Shown: in pieces, positions 24,501 to 36,500 of the stretch
Position numbering within the stretch: the first letter of the stretch is position 1
Layout of the letters: each line of letters starts with the position of its first letter
Assembly: GCA_013339895.1 (NCBI GenBank)
Contig: JABACO010000021.1
Location: forward strand, 4,582,016-4,646,015
Length of the DNA: 64,000 bases
From: Ephydatia muelleri
Lineage: Eukaryota > Porifera > Demospongiae > Spongillida > Spongillidae
Direction: 5' to 3'
Notes under the pieces: model-generated
Database searches by the model: none
Told to the model about the DNA's origin: nothing
The model's input: the letters and a program-made list of their open reading frames with translations, nothing else
Position numbers and translations under genes: made by a program

Positions 24501-27500
24501 GCTAAGATGTTAGAATACTATACCTGATATTTTGATCATTAAAATTAACATGAAATTGTATGTGTGATGTCTACACACAAAAAAAACAAAAAACGAGCAG
24601 AATAGCTTTATTCTTGCATACTAATAATCATTGCAATGCACACAATCTTGCAATGGTGAATTTTAATGCCTTTTTTGTGTAAATTCAATATATATTTTAA
24701 GTAGTAGTAAAACCTGGTTTTAAGTTGGAATATATATTTTCTGATTGACCAGTTCTCTTTATGATGTTCAGTGCTATTCACAGCCTAATACCATGCACAA
24801 CAACATAATTGTATTGATTTATAACGGATGTGGCTTTTTTCTGGAGCAGTTCAAACAAATTTGATGATGTCTTTATATGTAATTAAGTACCCAATAAAAA
24901 AGGATAGCAGAAAGAAATATTCACAACCAGCCTGGCTGTTGCACAACACACACGCTTCTGGTAGCAATACCCAAATTAACTGTTAGTAATGTAGCTTGTC
25001 TTTTCTGCCAAACACAAAAATCCAGTGTGTGACGAAGGCATTGCAGGAACTAACTTTACCAAGTGCAGCTTGCGCTAGCCCCTATCACGCAGTCAACCGA
25101 GGAAAGATAGTGTTATATTGGATTCTGAAATGTCTGCAGCTATCCAGAATACAGTGCTTACATTGATACAGTGCTTCTGCCATTGAGATGAGACAAGTTT
25201 TAGCATCGACCATTTTTCACAGGCACAAGGTGATGGAGCTAATGAGTTGTGAAGACAGGCATAAGTGCTGCGTGCAGTGTGCGAGTGAGGTCCACATTGC
25301 TGATATGCAAACAATAAAAAATATCTTTCAAAGTAGCATCAAGGCCTGGCCGTTGCTGCTGCCATATCTGATACTGAAATGTGAGGATTGCTTTTAGCGC
25401 CCAGTCAGTTGTAGCCCCAATTGTGACTGAGAATGCTGTGAAGACCATTTAAGGATAATGTTTCAGCAGCTAGATTTTGGGAATGACCTGTCTAAGTGGA
25501 AGAAGCAGGAATTGGAGTCACCATAACATCACTAGGACAGGAAACAAGCCTGATCTCATAATCGTGTTACAGAACACATGCAGACTACTGCTGTCAACTG
25601 ATCAACAATATATGATAGGTGCTTTATTGCAATATTTATTGGGGCCCATGTGTAGTGAAATTTTCTTTAGGAAAGTAGACTAATCATATGACGTATCTTC
25701 AATACGACATTACGTTAAATATTAAGCTCTGGGATCGAGGTTACAGCGACTAGATGTTTTAAGTAGAGCTTATTTCAATGCTACCGCACAAGTACAGCCT
25801 CAAACATTGTAGGACAGTTACAACTCCTTTTGGCATAAGAACATTGGATAGTTTGTTAACTTTTAAAGAAGAATACAATTCAATTTTTGTCAGGAAAGGA
25901 AACCATTACTTCAGACAAGTGCTGGAAGGGCTTGTTCAACTAATTCGTTCTACAAAATGGCCTAAAAGCATTCTATTTACACTGAAGTGGTGTTCAAAAC
26001 ATCACATCATAGCATGGAAAATTGTATGTCCACAATTTGTGGATGCAGTGTGCTAATTCCAACTTAGAAATTGTTATAGGAGTGGCTTAGCTAATGTAGA
26101 GACATATCAATATTTAAATGCTTGAACTTTGCAATGGTCTGTATATTTTGAACCACAAGGGCAGAAATTTGGATAATTTGTGATAGCATTTTATGGGCAG
26201 TATGGATAAGTGTATTTTTCATACTGTAGTGTCTAGGATTGCCTGAATCAATTTATTGTACATATTGCACCTTTAAAAGTAGAGAGCATACACATCACAC
26301 ATGTTCTCATCCCAAAGCAAATGAAAATATCTAAAATTATGCTAACATCATACCTGAAGCAAGCTTGAACATTTTAATACTTGCATTGACTGATGCTTGA
26401 CATTCTGATGTTGAAGAGAATGAAAAATATGACTTACAACAGTAAAAAACGATTCAATCTGAAAACCGTCATCAAAGAGGCATCTTGAAAGGACACTTTT
26501 GTGGTCTTCAAGATACATACGCAAACTGAGTTTGCTATCTTCATTGAATCTAAATGTTTTGTTATCCGCTGATTTGTGAACATTTGGTGGTTGAGCAGTA
26601 GATCGTCCGGTAAGGCTGTAAAGTACATTAAGAATACGAGTGCCAATCCCTGGTGCAGGCTGAAATTGTGAGTTCGAATCCAATATTTCAGAAGATGGCC
26701 AAGCAATTGCATCATACTGTACATATCCTAAACAGGGAAAATTCAAAAATGTCTGAACAAATTAAAAATTCCTACCTTTTTCAGCACTGTGTCGATCAAT
26801 GATCAAACATCGGTTATATATTTTGCCAGAGTTTTCAGCATTATGTACATATTCATATTCATCGTTCTGGGAACCAACACTTATCTTTGAAGAGTATACA
26901 GTATATTTATATTCAATTTGTTTTGGTCGAGCATCCAGTTTTTCCACAATGATTGGGATAGAACACGTCATCTCAAATAGTCCATTATTTAGAGTCCTAA
27001 GGATGGAATGCATTTTGCATGACAGAATAATTATTAATTATCACTAAACAATCACAAAACAATCCTTTCAATCCAAGTCACTATCTATGCTGAAACTGAG
27101 TTGAAAATCATAATATGACTATTTATTAAATTCAGCCAAAACGTGTGGCTTTATTTATATTCAATCCTTTTTTTTTACAAGCATCTGGATTGGCTGCACT
27201 GATGGCATGGAATAAGTCATCTTCACACAGTCCATTATTTAGTGGGTAGTATAACATTGTGGTGTACGCATCACAGGCATAACCACATCAATATATGTCA
27301 CTTTACTGCAGCATCACACCAGTATACGTCATTTCATTGCACAACACACCACGTCACCCTTTGTCATGACCAGTTTATCCAGATTACTGCAAGATATTAT
27401 ACGTTGTGTGTCCACGTGTATACCAGTCTGAACTTTAGGTGCTTTTGGTGTATTCCTTGCCTTGGATTTTCTACATTGTGTGTTCCCAACTGTGCTTCCA

Positions 27501-30500
27501 CGCTTGCTGGCGATACGTGCGCGTGCGTCCTGTCAACTGTGGCGTTGGACATAACAAACGTGTTACCATTTTGTATTCTGCTTAAAGCATAATTTAATTG
27601 CGATTGAAATGTAAGATTCTATGTGTAGTGCATATTATGTAACGGATATTTGATTCTGTTCTATGCACATGCAAGGTTGGTTGATTTATTATTCGCTCTT
27701 CTTGTGGGGCTTGTTGATTGTTGATATCTCCCTGTGGCTTATTTGGAAGTGGACAGCTGTAGTGATTTCATTGAACACTTCTACACTGTTGCTGCTATCA
27801 ACGAGTGTAAACTTTTGTGGTTCCCAGTGGAAAGGCACAAACTGTGTGAAAACAACTGCCATCAGAGTTGACGAAAGAACACATAGCAGAAAAAAGTTGA
27901 TACTGACAGCAAGCACCAGCTTTACTCTGCTGTGTCCAGACAAGAAGAAAGTGTGATGATCTGTGGTGACCTGGCTGGTGAGCTGAGGTATTTGGCCAAC
28001 AAGGCGTTTAGAGAAGGCAAGGGAAGTGCTTGCACTAGATAAGTATTTGGGTGAGTTTGATAAACCACAAATAGTGTTTGTTGCACGGCAAAAGCAGCCA
28101 AAGTGCTCAGATGAAGCAGTTACAGCAACATTGGAATTAGAGTCATATATTGTGCAGGGGAAGAAAGAACTCACTAGTACTAGGGTTGCAATTGTCGACG
28201 AGGAGCCTGAGGATGAAGCTGAAGCTGGAGAGGCAGGTGCAAAGCTAGATGTCATGATTTCAATGCTCCAGAGCATCACTACAAGACTGGACAAGTTGGA
28301 AGCTGCGGGGCACCGGTTAGCCTGTTGAGACAAAACCCAGTCACCAAAGCAGAAGGATCAAAGGTGATTTTTTGTAGGAGGTGTGGGCAGGAGGGACACT
28401 TTGCCAGAGTATATGCTGCAGGAAGGGGACAAAAAAAGGCAGTCAGGAAACAAGATACCTTCAGCAACCAGACCAACTAGCTGAAGCTAGCGCTAGTGTG
28501 GTTCATTCACATAGTTTTTAAGTTGCTTTACGGTGAATCCTACAATCTCATATTTTGTAACAATTCTGTTTAAGCATAAGGCTTTCCGTTTATGGTTGAC
28601 ACCAGGGCAGCAGTGGTATGACACTTGGGGAGAATTGTGTGCCTTAGCTAGTCCTGACTATCTAGGAAGCAGTAAGCTTATGGAAGTACAAGACAGTTCA
28701 CTTCCAGTGCACAGCGTCACCAAGGTAGATGTGGGTTTGGCTGGTCAATGCTTCAGTGGACTTTGTTGTCATTGATTTTCTAGAAAAACACGACTGTATA
28801 CCAAATAAGACAATGTTTTTCATAGTGCATCTGTGCAACTTGAACCAAATATGTGACTGTTGAGGAACTCACTGAAGGAATCACATGTGTGTTGCACTGC
28901 TTGAAACAGTCACAATATCAGCTGCTAGTTAAATAGAAGTTCTTGCAGCCACGCCACCAGGTTAAGTAGGAGGCATGTGGCTCTTAGAACCAGACTTCCA
29001 GTTCTTGTTGCTGGTGTAGTAGTAACTCCACTATCCACAGTGTAGGATAACGTATTAGGAGAAACGAAGGTCGCCACAATGTGTCTTAGCAAAAACCACT
29101 CTAATCAAAGCACCACGCATGCGCAAATGCATTTATATTGTCAATACACACATCATAATCCTACATTCGTCCCCCTTTTTCACTGTGCTCTTGGGTTGTT
29201 CAGGTATTTATCATATGGCCTCACTGGAGCTCGTCTTGATCTCTTGGGCCACCTGTTGGATGAAGATGAGCCTGCTGTACTGTCACCTGGCTGCCATCCA
29301 TCTCCAGGAGGCCTCTCTGCCCCAGATAGCCTTGTTCCACTTCCATCAACTGTCTCACCACCATTATCTGTGTCATCTAAGTCCCTCACATGTTCGCCCT
29401 CCGTGTCCACTTCCAACATAGGGGTTCCCATCCCCTCATCCCCACTGACCACATCTTCCTCTGCATCCTGCGCTCCAACCACTTGAGAACTTTTTGTGTG
29501 TGTGTACGGTGCTGTATGTATATTTAGATGTTGTTCTTCTACAAATGTGTTCTGACTAGTGTGTAAATTTCCATTCTGTTTTATGAGATCCTCTTCTGGT
29601 AACTCCCTGACTCGCAATTGATCTGCATGTTTCCTCTGAATCTTCCCACAACTTTTCACCAGATATGAATGATCATTAGTTTTTTTTTCTATACACCCTT
29701 CATCATATCCTTTTCCTTGAGTCCTTTGTACCCACACTAGTTCCCCTTCATCAAAACATCGTGGTTTACTGCGCTTGTCATGATAAATCTTCTGCTTCAA
29801 TAAAGAGTAATCAATTTGACGTGCAGTATCTGGCTTTAAGAGGTCCAGCTTTGTACGCAGCTTCCGCCCTAAAAGGATTTCTGCTGGAGCCCGGCCAGTT
29901 GACTTCTGAGGGGTATTTCGGTAAGAGATTAAAAATCTCTGTAGAGCAAGGTCTGCATCTGTCTTGTTTGCCCTGGCTGCTTTGTAGCGTTCTTTGAAAG
30001 TCCTGACTGCTCTCTCAGCTAAACCATTTGACTTTGGATGGTACGGCGTGGTGCGAACATGTATAACATTGTTGCTTTCACAAAATTCCCGGAATTCCTG
30101 TGAGCTGAACTGAGGTCCATTGTCTGATACAATCATTTTTGGAAGACCAAATCGGCTAAACATTTCACGTAGAGATTTTATAGTAATTGCTGAAGTTGTT
30201 GACGTCTGGGGCTTAATTTCCAGCCACTTGGAGAAAGCATCTATCGCCACTAACCAGAAGCATCCATCAAATGGACCCGCATAATCTACATGGATCCGTG
30301 ACCAAGGTTCTGTGGGAGCACACCAGGAGTACAGTAGGGTCTCAGGTTCACGTGGTCGGTTTTGTTGACATGCGCTACATTTCTTAACAAATTCCTCTAC
30401 CTCCTTATCTATGCTTGGCCACCACACATAGAACCGGGCCAATGCTCTCATCGCCCAAATTCCTGGATGACCATCGTGCAACATTGAGAGAACTGTTTTT

Positions 30501-33500
30501 CGGAAAATGTCTGGGATGATGATTCTCCCTTGCCAAAGCAAAATTCCTTCTTCAAAAGACAATGTGTCTCTCTTTTCATAAAAGGTGCATAATCCCGATG
30601 GGATCAGTCTTTTGTCTATCGGCCAGCCCCGCTCTACGTACTTGATTATTTGGGAAAGCACAGCATCGCTTGCTGTCTGCTTCCGTAGCTCCCTCCTAGT
30701 CAGAGGCAAGTCTTGCAGACGGATATTCAGTAATGAATAACTGCTTTGTTCTTCTGCCTGGGCAACAGCAGATTTGAGTGGAAGCCTTGACAACGGGTCA
30801 GCTAGGATGTTTTCTTTTCCCTTAACATACTGTATGTCATAATCAAAAGCACACAAAGTAAGTGCCCAGCGTTGAAGTCTGTTTGCTGCCATTTTTGGTA
30901 TTTCCCGTTTTGCTCCTAGGATTCTTTCCAAAGGTTTGTGGTCTGTTCGCAGCGTGAAATTCCTACCATACACGTATTGATAGAACTTGGTTACCCCAAA
31001 AATGATAGCCAGCGCTTCTTTGTCCAGAACCGAGTATTGTTTTTCGCGATCATTAAATGTTCTTGATGCATACGCTACTGGTCTTTCAGTTCCATTGTGT
31101 AATGTATGAAGAAGGACTGCACCCACTCCCTGGTTGCTTGCATCCGTAACTAGTACTAAAGGTAGATCTTCGTTGTAGTGTACCAATGTATCCTTTGATG
31201 ATAGGATCTGTTTCAAATTCTGATAAATGTTGTTGCTGGTTGTGGACCAATGCCAAGGAACTGAGTCTTTAGTGAGTGAATGAAGTGGGGCACACATAGG
31301 TTGCAAGTTGGGAATGAAACGTGAATAATAGTTTATTGCCCCCAGAAATGACCGCAACTCCTTCTTGTTAGAGGGTGCTGGCATGTTGCGGAGTGCCTCT
31401 ATGTGTTCCTCAGTCGGGTGAATTCCCTGGCGGTCGATACGGTACCCCAGATAAGTCACTTCTGTTTTCAAAAACTCACATTTTGAAAGTTTAGCACGTA
31501 TGTTGGCCTGTTTTAGCCTTGTGAACACTGTTCGAAGCAGCTCCAGATGTTCCTCCTTACTTTGCCCTGCCACTACAATGTCATCAATGTAGGCTGCTGT
31601 TTTTGGAATACCTGCTAAAATCGTATCCATTGTCTTCTGAAAGACGGCAGGTGCAAAGCATACCCCAAATGGGAGGCGCTTGTAGCGAAAATACCCCATA
31701 TGAGTGGCTACCACCAGGTATTTTCTTGAGGGAACATCAACTTCCATTTGTAGAAATGCATCCTTTAAGTCGATTTTTGAAAAGTATTCACTTCCCCCAA
31801 GCTTGGACACAATATCTTCAAATCTCGGAAGGGGGTGCGGGTCAACATAAACATGTTGATTGATGGTGGCCTTGAAATCGACACACAAACGAATTTTACC
31901 ATTTGGCTTAGGTACACAAACTATTGGTGATGCCCATTCTATAGGTGTGACTGTGGTGTCCACTGCTTCAAGAATATCTTCTTTGATGAGGCGCTCGATT
32001 TCTGTTTCCACTGCTTTCCGTAAGGGAAAAGGTACTGGGCGAGCTGGAAATATCTTAGGAACAGCACCATCCTTCAGGTGTACCACAGCCTTATGCCCTG
32101 TAATTGTGGTTGTATCTTCTCCAAATAATTCATCAAACTCTGTTAACAGCATCTTCAAATTTGTATCTTTTTGACTATCTACTGCCCCTGTACTGTCCTT
32201 TGACTTGATGTTTCTGATAGTAACTCCATCTGGCATTTTGATGCCAAACGCAACACACCAGTCTAAACCAAATAATGGTGTGTCCTGCTGATTGATCACG
32301 ATCACTGGCAGTTTCAACTCTTTGCCGAAGGCTTTAACCTTCACTACTGCTTCCCCACGTGTGTTTACTGTAACATTTGTATATGCTACCAAAGGGACTG
32401 TAGGCTGAAGTGCAGGAGATCCAATCCTTTTCCAGATATGTTCATTTATTATGGATCTTGCTGCTCCCGGGTCATATAACATCTTTACCCTGTGTTTGTT
32501 GATTGTTATCGTCAGTCTTGCTGAGAGTCCCTTTAATGCTCTTACATGTACAACATTTATGTCACTGTCAATGTCATCAATGTCACTTTCCTCTGGACCA
32601 TCTGTACTTGATCCATGTCCAACAGTGTTAAGTTTCCGTGTATGTTTTTCTCTCCTGTGTATAACTGAGGCATTCCCTGTTTTCAAGCACACTCTTGCGA
32701 AATGATTTGGACCCCCACAAGCATTGCAAGTTGATCCTTTTGCAGCGCAGTTCTCGCCTCTCCCATGCTTCCGAAAACCACACCTAAGACAGTCTATGCT
32801 GTCATCGAGCTCTTTTGGAGTTCTTTTCTGTTTCACCTTTGGTGTTTGACTTGTTCCTTTTACTCTGTGAACTTGTAAGGGTTCTGTAGCTTGCTCCCCT
32901 TTTGCCATTGACCTTATTTGTTTCTGCTGTGTTGAAGCCTGTTCCAAGATCAAAGCTGAGGCTTCAACTTGTTGAAGGGTTGTGTCATTTGTAGTATGGA
33001 GGCGGAACAGTTCCTGTTGCCAAAAATCATCGTTGATCCCAATCGTGAGTTGGTCTCTGAGGCGCTCGTTCAATGATTCGCCAAAGTCGCAGTTTCCGGC
33101 AATAGCCCTGAGTGCTATCAAAAATTGTGATACAGTCTCGCCATCCTTTCGATGTCTCATAGTAAACTTGACACGCTCAGCCAAGATACAAGTGTCTTTC
33201 CTGTAGTGCTTTCGTAATATTTCTTTCAATTGGGCATACGTTTTGGAGGTAACTGCGTCCGGGCGAAAATGGTCTACCAAGACCTTAAACGCGTCTGGTC
33301 CAATTTTGGATAGGAGGAGATTTCGGCGGGCCTCCGCAGTAGCATCTCCTGCTAACAGGTTGTGCAACGCTAACTCAGTCTCAAAGCGTTGTATATAATA
33401 TTCCCATTCCTCTCCGCTTGCGTCAAAGCGGTCAAAACGAAAACGCTGGGTAACAGCCGCAATCGCTGCTTCATTCATTCTTCATCACCCTCGTCGCCAA

Positions 33501-36500
33501 ATATGTAGGATAACGTATTAGGAGAAACGAAGGTCGCCACAATGTGTCTTAGCAAAAACCACTCTAATCAAAGCACCACGCATGCGCAAATGCATTTATA
33601 TTGTCAATACACACATCATAATCCTACACACAGGAAGGTGGCAAGGAACTACATATCCCCATTCGTCTGATCAATATCCAACCAACAGGTACAACCTTTA
33701 GTCATGTGGTCCGAAATGGGGGTTAAACCCGAAAATTAGGGGCTACCCCTAGCTGTTTGGATGTCAACATTTATGGTTAATTTCTGCATGACTCTAAAAT
33801 TACATGTACCTATTGGTAGATCAACCTGTCACCTCTTTGGCACTTATCATTTCACGATAACTAACAATTCTGAAAGGTTAAAAACTGCAGTGTTGAGATA
33901 ATGTTCAGTTCTTTTAAGCAATTTGGCTATGCAAACTATACAAGAGTTATAAAAATGACCACAGTAAATTTGAAATCATTTATAGCAATTATGACATACT
34001 CACATGTATATGTGTATTTGTGTCGTGGCTCATAGCCGTAAATAAAGGCATCATAACCCTCAATGTATTCATCCAGCTTGCTGCTGGTTTTCAATGGGCA
34101 AGTTATATTATTCACCGGTTTTGTACTACTTGTCTAGCCCCACCTTCATGACAGACATTTTGCCCTGAGAACAGATCATAGTTCATTGCAGTGGTTGCAT
34201 GGCTCTAAAGGTTCTGAAATGCTAGAACAGCTAGTTGTTCACTGCAAGGGACCAAGTCATGGGAATGCAGATGGATTGCCTCGTCTGCAAACCTTTACCA
34301 CAGTGGGATATGGCTCTGGTGTGCATGGCACATAATAGTACATCCACCAATAGGTTTTTCACCATTCTATCGCATGTTTAGACGCCAAGCATGACTACCT
34401 GTGGATATTGCTTATGGTCCACCATTGGATGATGAGAGTCTTGTTTCTACATAGAATATGCTGGTAAACTGAAGTCATGTTGGAGGATGCATATAGAAGA
34501 AGTTAACTGATCTGAGTCTGTACATTAGCAGAGAGAACAAAGAACTGTATGACAAAAGAGTGCATGGTGATCCTTATGAGGTAGATGTGCATAATCCTGT
34601 CATCCCTAAGGATCCATCTTAGAAATTGCACTGTCCATGGATTGGGCCTTTCCATGTTCAAAAGAAATAATCGGCAGTAAATTACAGATTCGAAGACACC
34701 CAACCTATGTCTCGCAAACGACGTATAGTCGTGCATTTCAACAGACTAAAGCCATGTCACTCAGACTAAATGTTCCTGTAATAGAACAGCCTGAGACTAC
34801 AGCTGTTGAGAAACCCAGGGCCTATCAACTACAGTTGTTGTATGAACATTGTAAAGGATCCAAGGACTCGCACGAGACACGGCTTGCACAGTATCCTTGA
34901 CTGAAGTTATATAACCACTTAGTGGTCCCTCCACACCATCCCCAATGCATGTTTAAATACTATTTACATGGAATATACTATAGAAAATCGACTAATGGTT
35001 TTTCTAGGTAGTTTTCCGTGGGAGTCCGTGAACACTGATCACTCTTTCGGTTCTGCTGTATCGTCCCGCCAAGAGCAGCTTTTAAAATAGTGTTGTATAT
35101 ACAATAATTAATGACGTAGCTACGCATGAGGGTTCCCAGACCCCTACAAATATCATGAGAAAACCTTTACCCCTCTTGAGCTCATCATCAATTCACCACA
35201 TGAACATGCCACTACAAGTCACATTGAAAGGCCTCAGTTGACTCTGTCACAAGTATCAGAACCGGCTACTGTTGCAACAGATAGAACCTTATTCCCCAAA
35301 GAATGTAAACTACTGACACCAACAGATGTGGACTTGTAAAGAGAATGATGCATATTATGTAACTGAGATTACTGATATTTGAGTGATTTGAATGCGCATG
35401 TGTGGTTGAGCAATTATTATTCCATCTTGCTGTGGAGTTCGAACGTTGCCTTACTCGCATTTGTGCTACATACGTAATGGCTACTTTGTTACATTTATAA
35501 ATATGTGTCTGTCACAACTTTCAAAAAATTCAAATCTCCCCTACAATGATGTACATGAAGCAACACATTCCTTTCTGCCATCAACTGAGAGGTAAGGTTC
35601 GCAGATTAGAAAATTACTGTTAAACTAAGATGATGTACACCCTAGTAGTGCAAGCATTTATAAATTTACAGCATACGACAGTGTTTGGTTTCCAGAAGTT
35701 GGCAATAATCCACAAAGTCAAGGCAATAAAATGCAGTAGGACATAGAGGCAGCACAGTTAGATGCCGTGCTAAACAATGAAGAATTTATTTGGGAAAAAG
35801 GTCCTTCTGTGAAGGTCACCCTCATCTTGCTACATCTATGTGCACACTCCACCCTTGGTTGGTTCTTTAGAGGTAGCACTATTTATTGCCAGACTATCAG
35901 GGAAGGGAATAAAATCAAATGGGTTGAGTGCGTAATTCATCTGATGATATTGAGAATGTGATATAGATGGATGAAAGTATCATTCCACTTAAAGTCCATT
36001 GTTCAATTAGCTGCATAATCATATTTCACCTTCACCAAGGTGACTTTTTTCACTTCTTGGTGAAAGTGTTATTCATCCTAATGATGATGGGCTCACATAA
36101 AACTTCCCAGGACACGAATAAAGAAATAATTGATCACATTATATACTAAGGTGTGTCTAGTTTCGATGATAATGCCTTTGTAGATGGCATTGCATACTCC
36201 AGTTTCTATAACTTTCTTTCAGTATGTAATTTATTTATCAATGATGTAAGCTTAAAGCCTATATTAAAGCTATTCAGCTCATTCTAATGTTTGACATCCA
36301 TTTTTCACCCACTTGCTGATTTGAGGGTATCAATTGAAAAGTGTATTGTTATTTTTGTACTATGTCTCAACGATTGTGTTGATGCTAGTTATTTAGAAGC
36401 ATGCTTGCTTTTTGAGTGTGTCAAGACACTAAATTCATTATCAATGTAACATGGTTGTAGTTATGGGAGTATACCTTTTGCTAGCAACCAGATATCAAAA

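Larger units (their letters stand above)
22548..26353 (-). other. Intron 3 of gene B
   Basis: 3.8 kb with a palindromic MITE (24180-24506), a partial relative of it (23240-23310) and a short plus-strand frame (25778-26056). 23430-24130 and 25090-25440 contain frames of 60-70 codons without recognisable similarity. Confidence 0.5.
29041..33628 (-). mobile_element. Young, whole-looking Ty3/gypsy element
   Basis: 125-bp LTRs at 29041-29165 and 33504-33628 are identical at every base. They start TGTAGGAT and end ATCCTACA, and are flanked by a CACAG target duplication (29036-29040, 33629-33633). In element orientation TTGGCGACGAGGGTGATGA follows the 5' LTR, matching the 3' end expected of a Ser tRNA (TGGCGACGAGG), and AAAAAGGGGGACGAA precedes the 3' LTR as polypurine tract. 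One open frame fills the interior. Identical LTRs mean a recent insertion. It sits inside the older plus-strand gypsy, in intron 1 of gene B. Confidence 0.93.
27632..35500 (+). mobile_element. Old plus-strand Ty3/gypsy element, interrupted
   Basis: Parts on the plus strand: a gag-like stretch with a zinc-knuckle-like CRRCGQEGHFARV (28370), a protease-like stretch (28590), and after the nested younger element RNase H (34140-34300) and integrase C-terminal pieces (34500-34770). Possible decayed LTRs share TGCATATTATGTAAC at 27637 and 35350 and then GGTTG and TTATTATTC in the same order. Heavily broken and much older than the element inside it. End points are approximate. Confidence 0.55.

Noticed and set aside
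26650-26690. tRNA-type B box (GTTCGAATCC) suggesting a tRNA gene
   Set aside because: It lies within gene B exon 3 and there is no A box or cloverleaf around it.
27400-27420. CACGTG-like and CG-rich short motifs as promoter elements
   Set aside because: Isolated six-base matches in several kilobases are expected by chance and no transcript start is tied to them.
27689-28333. Minus-strand frame of 214 codons
   Set aside because: It is antisense to the old gypsy gag region, has no recognisable domain and lacks splice or promoter support.
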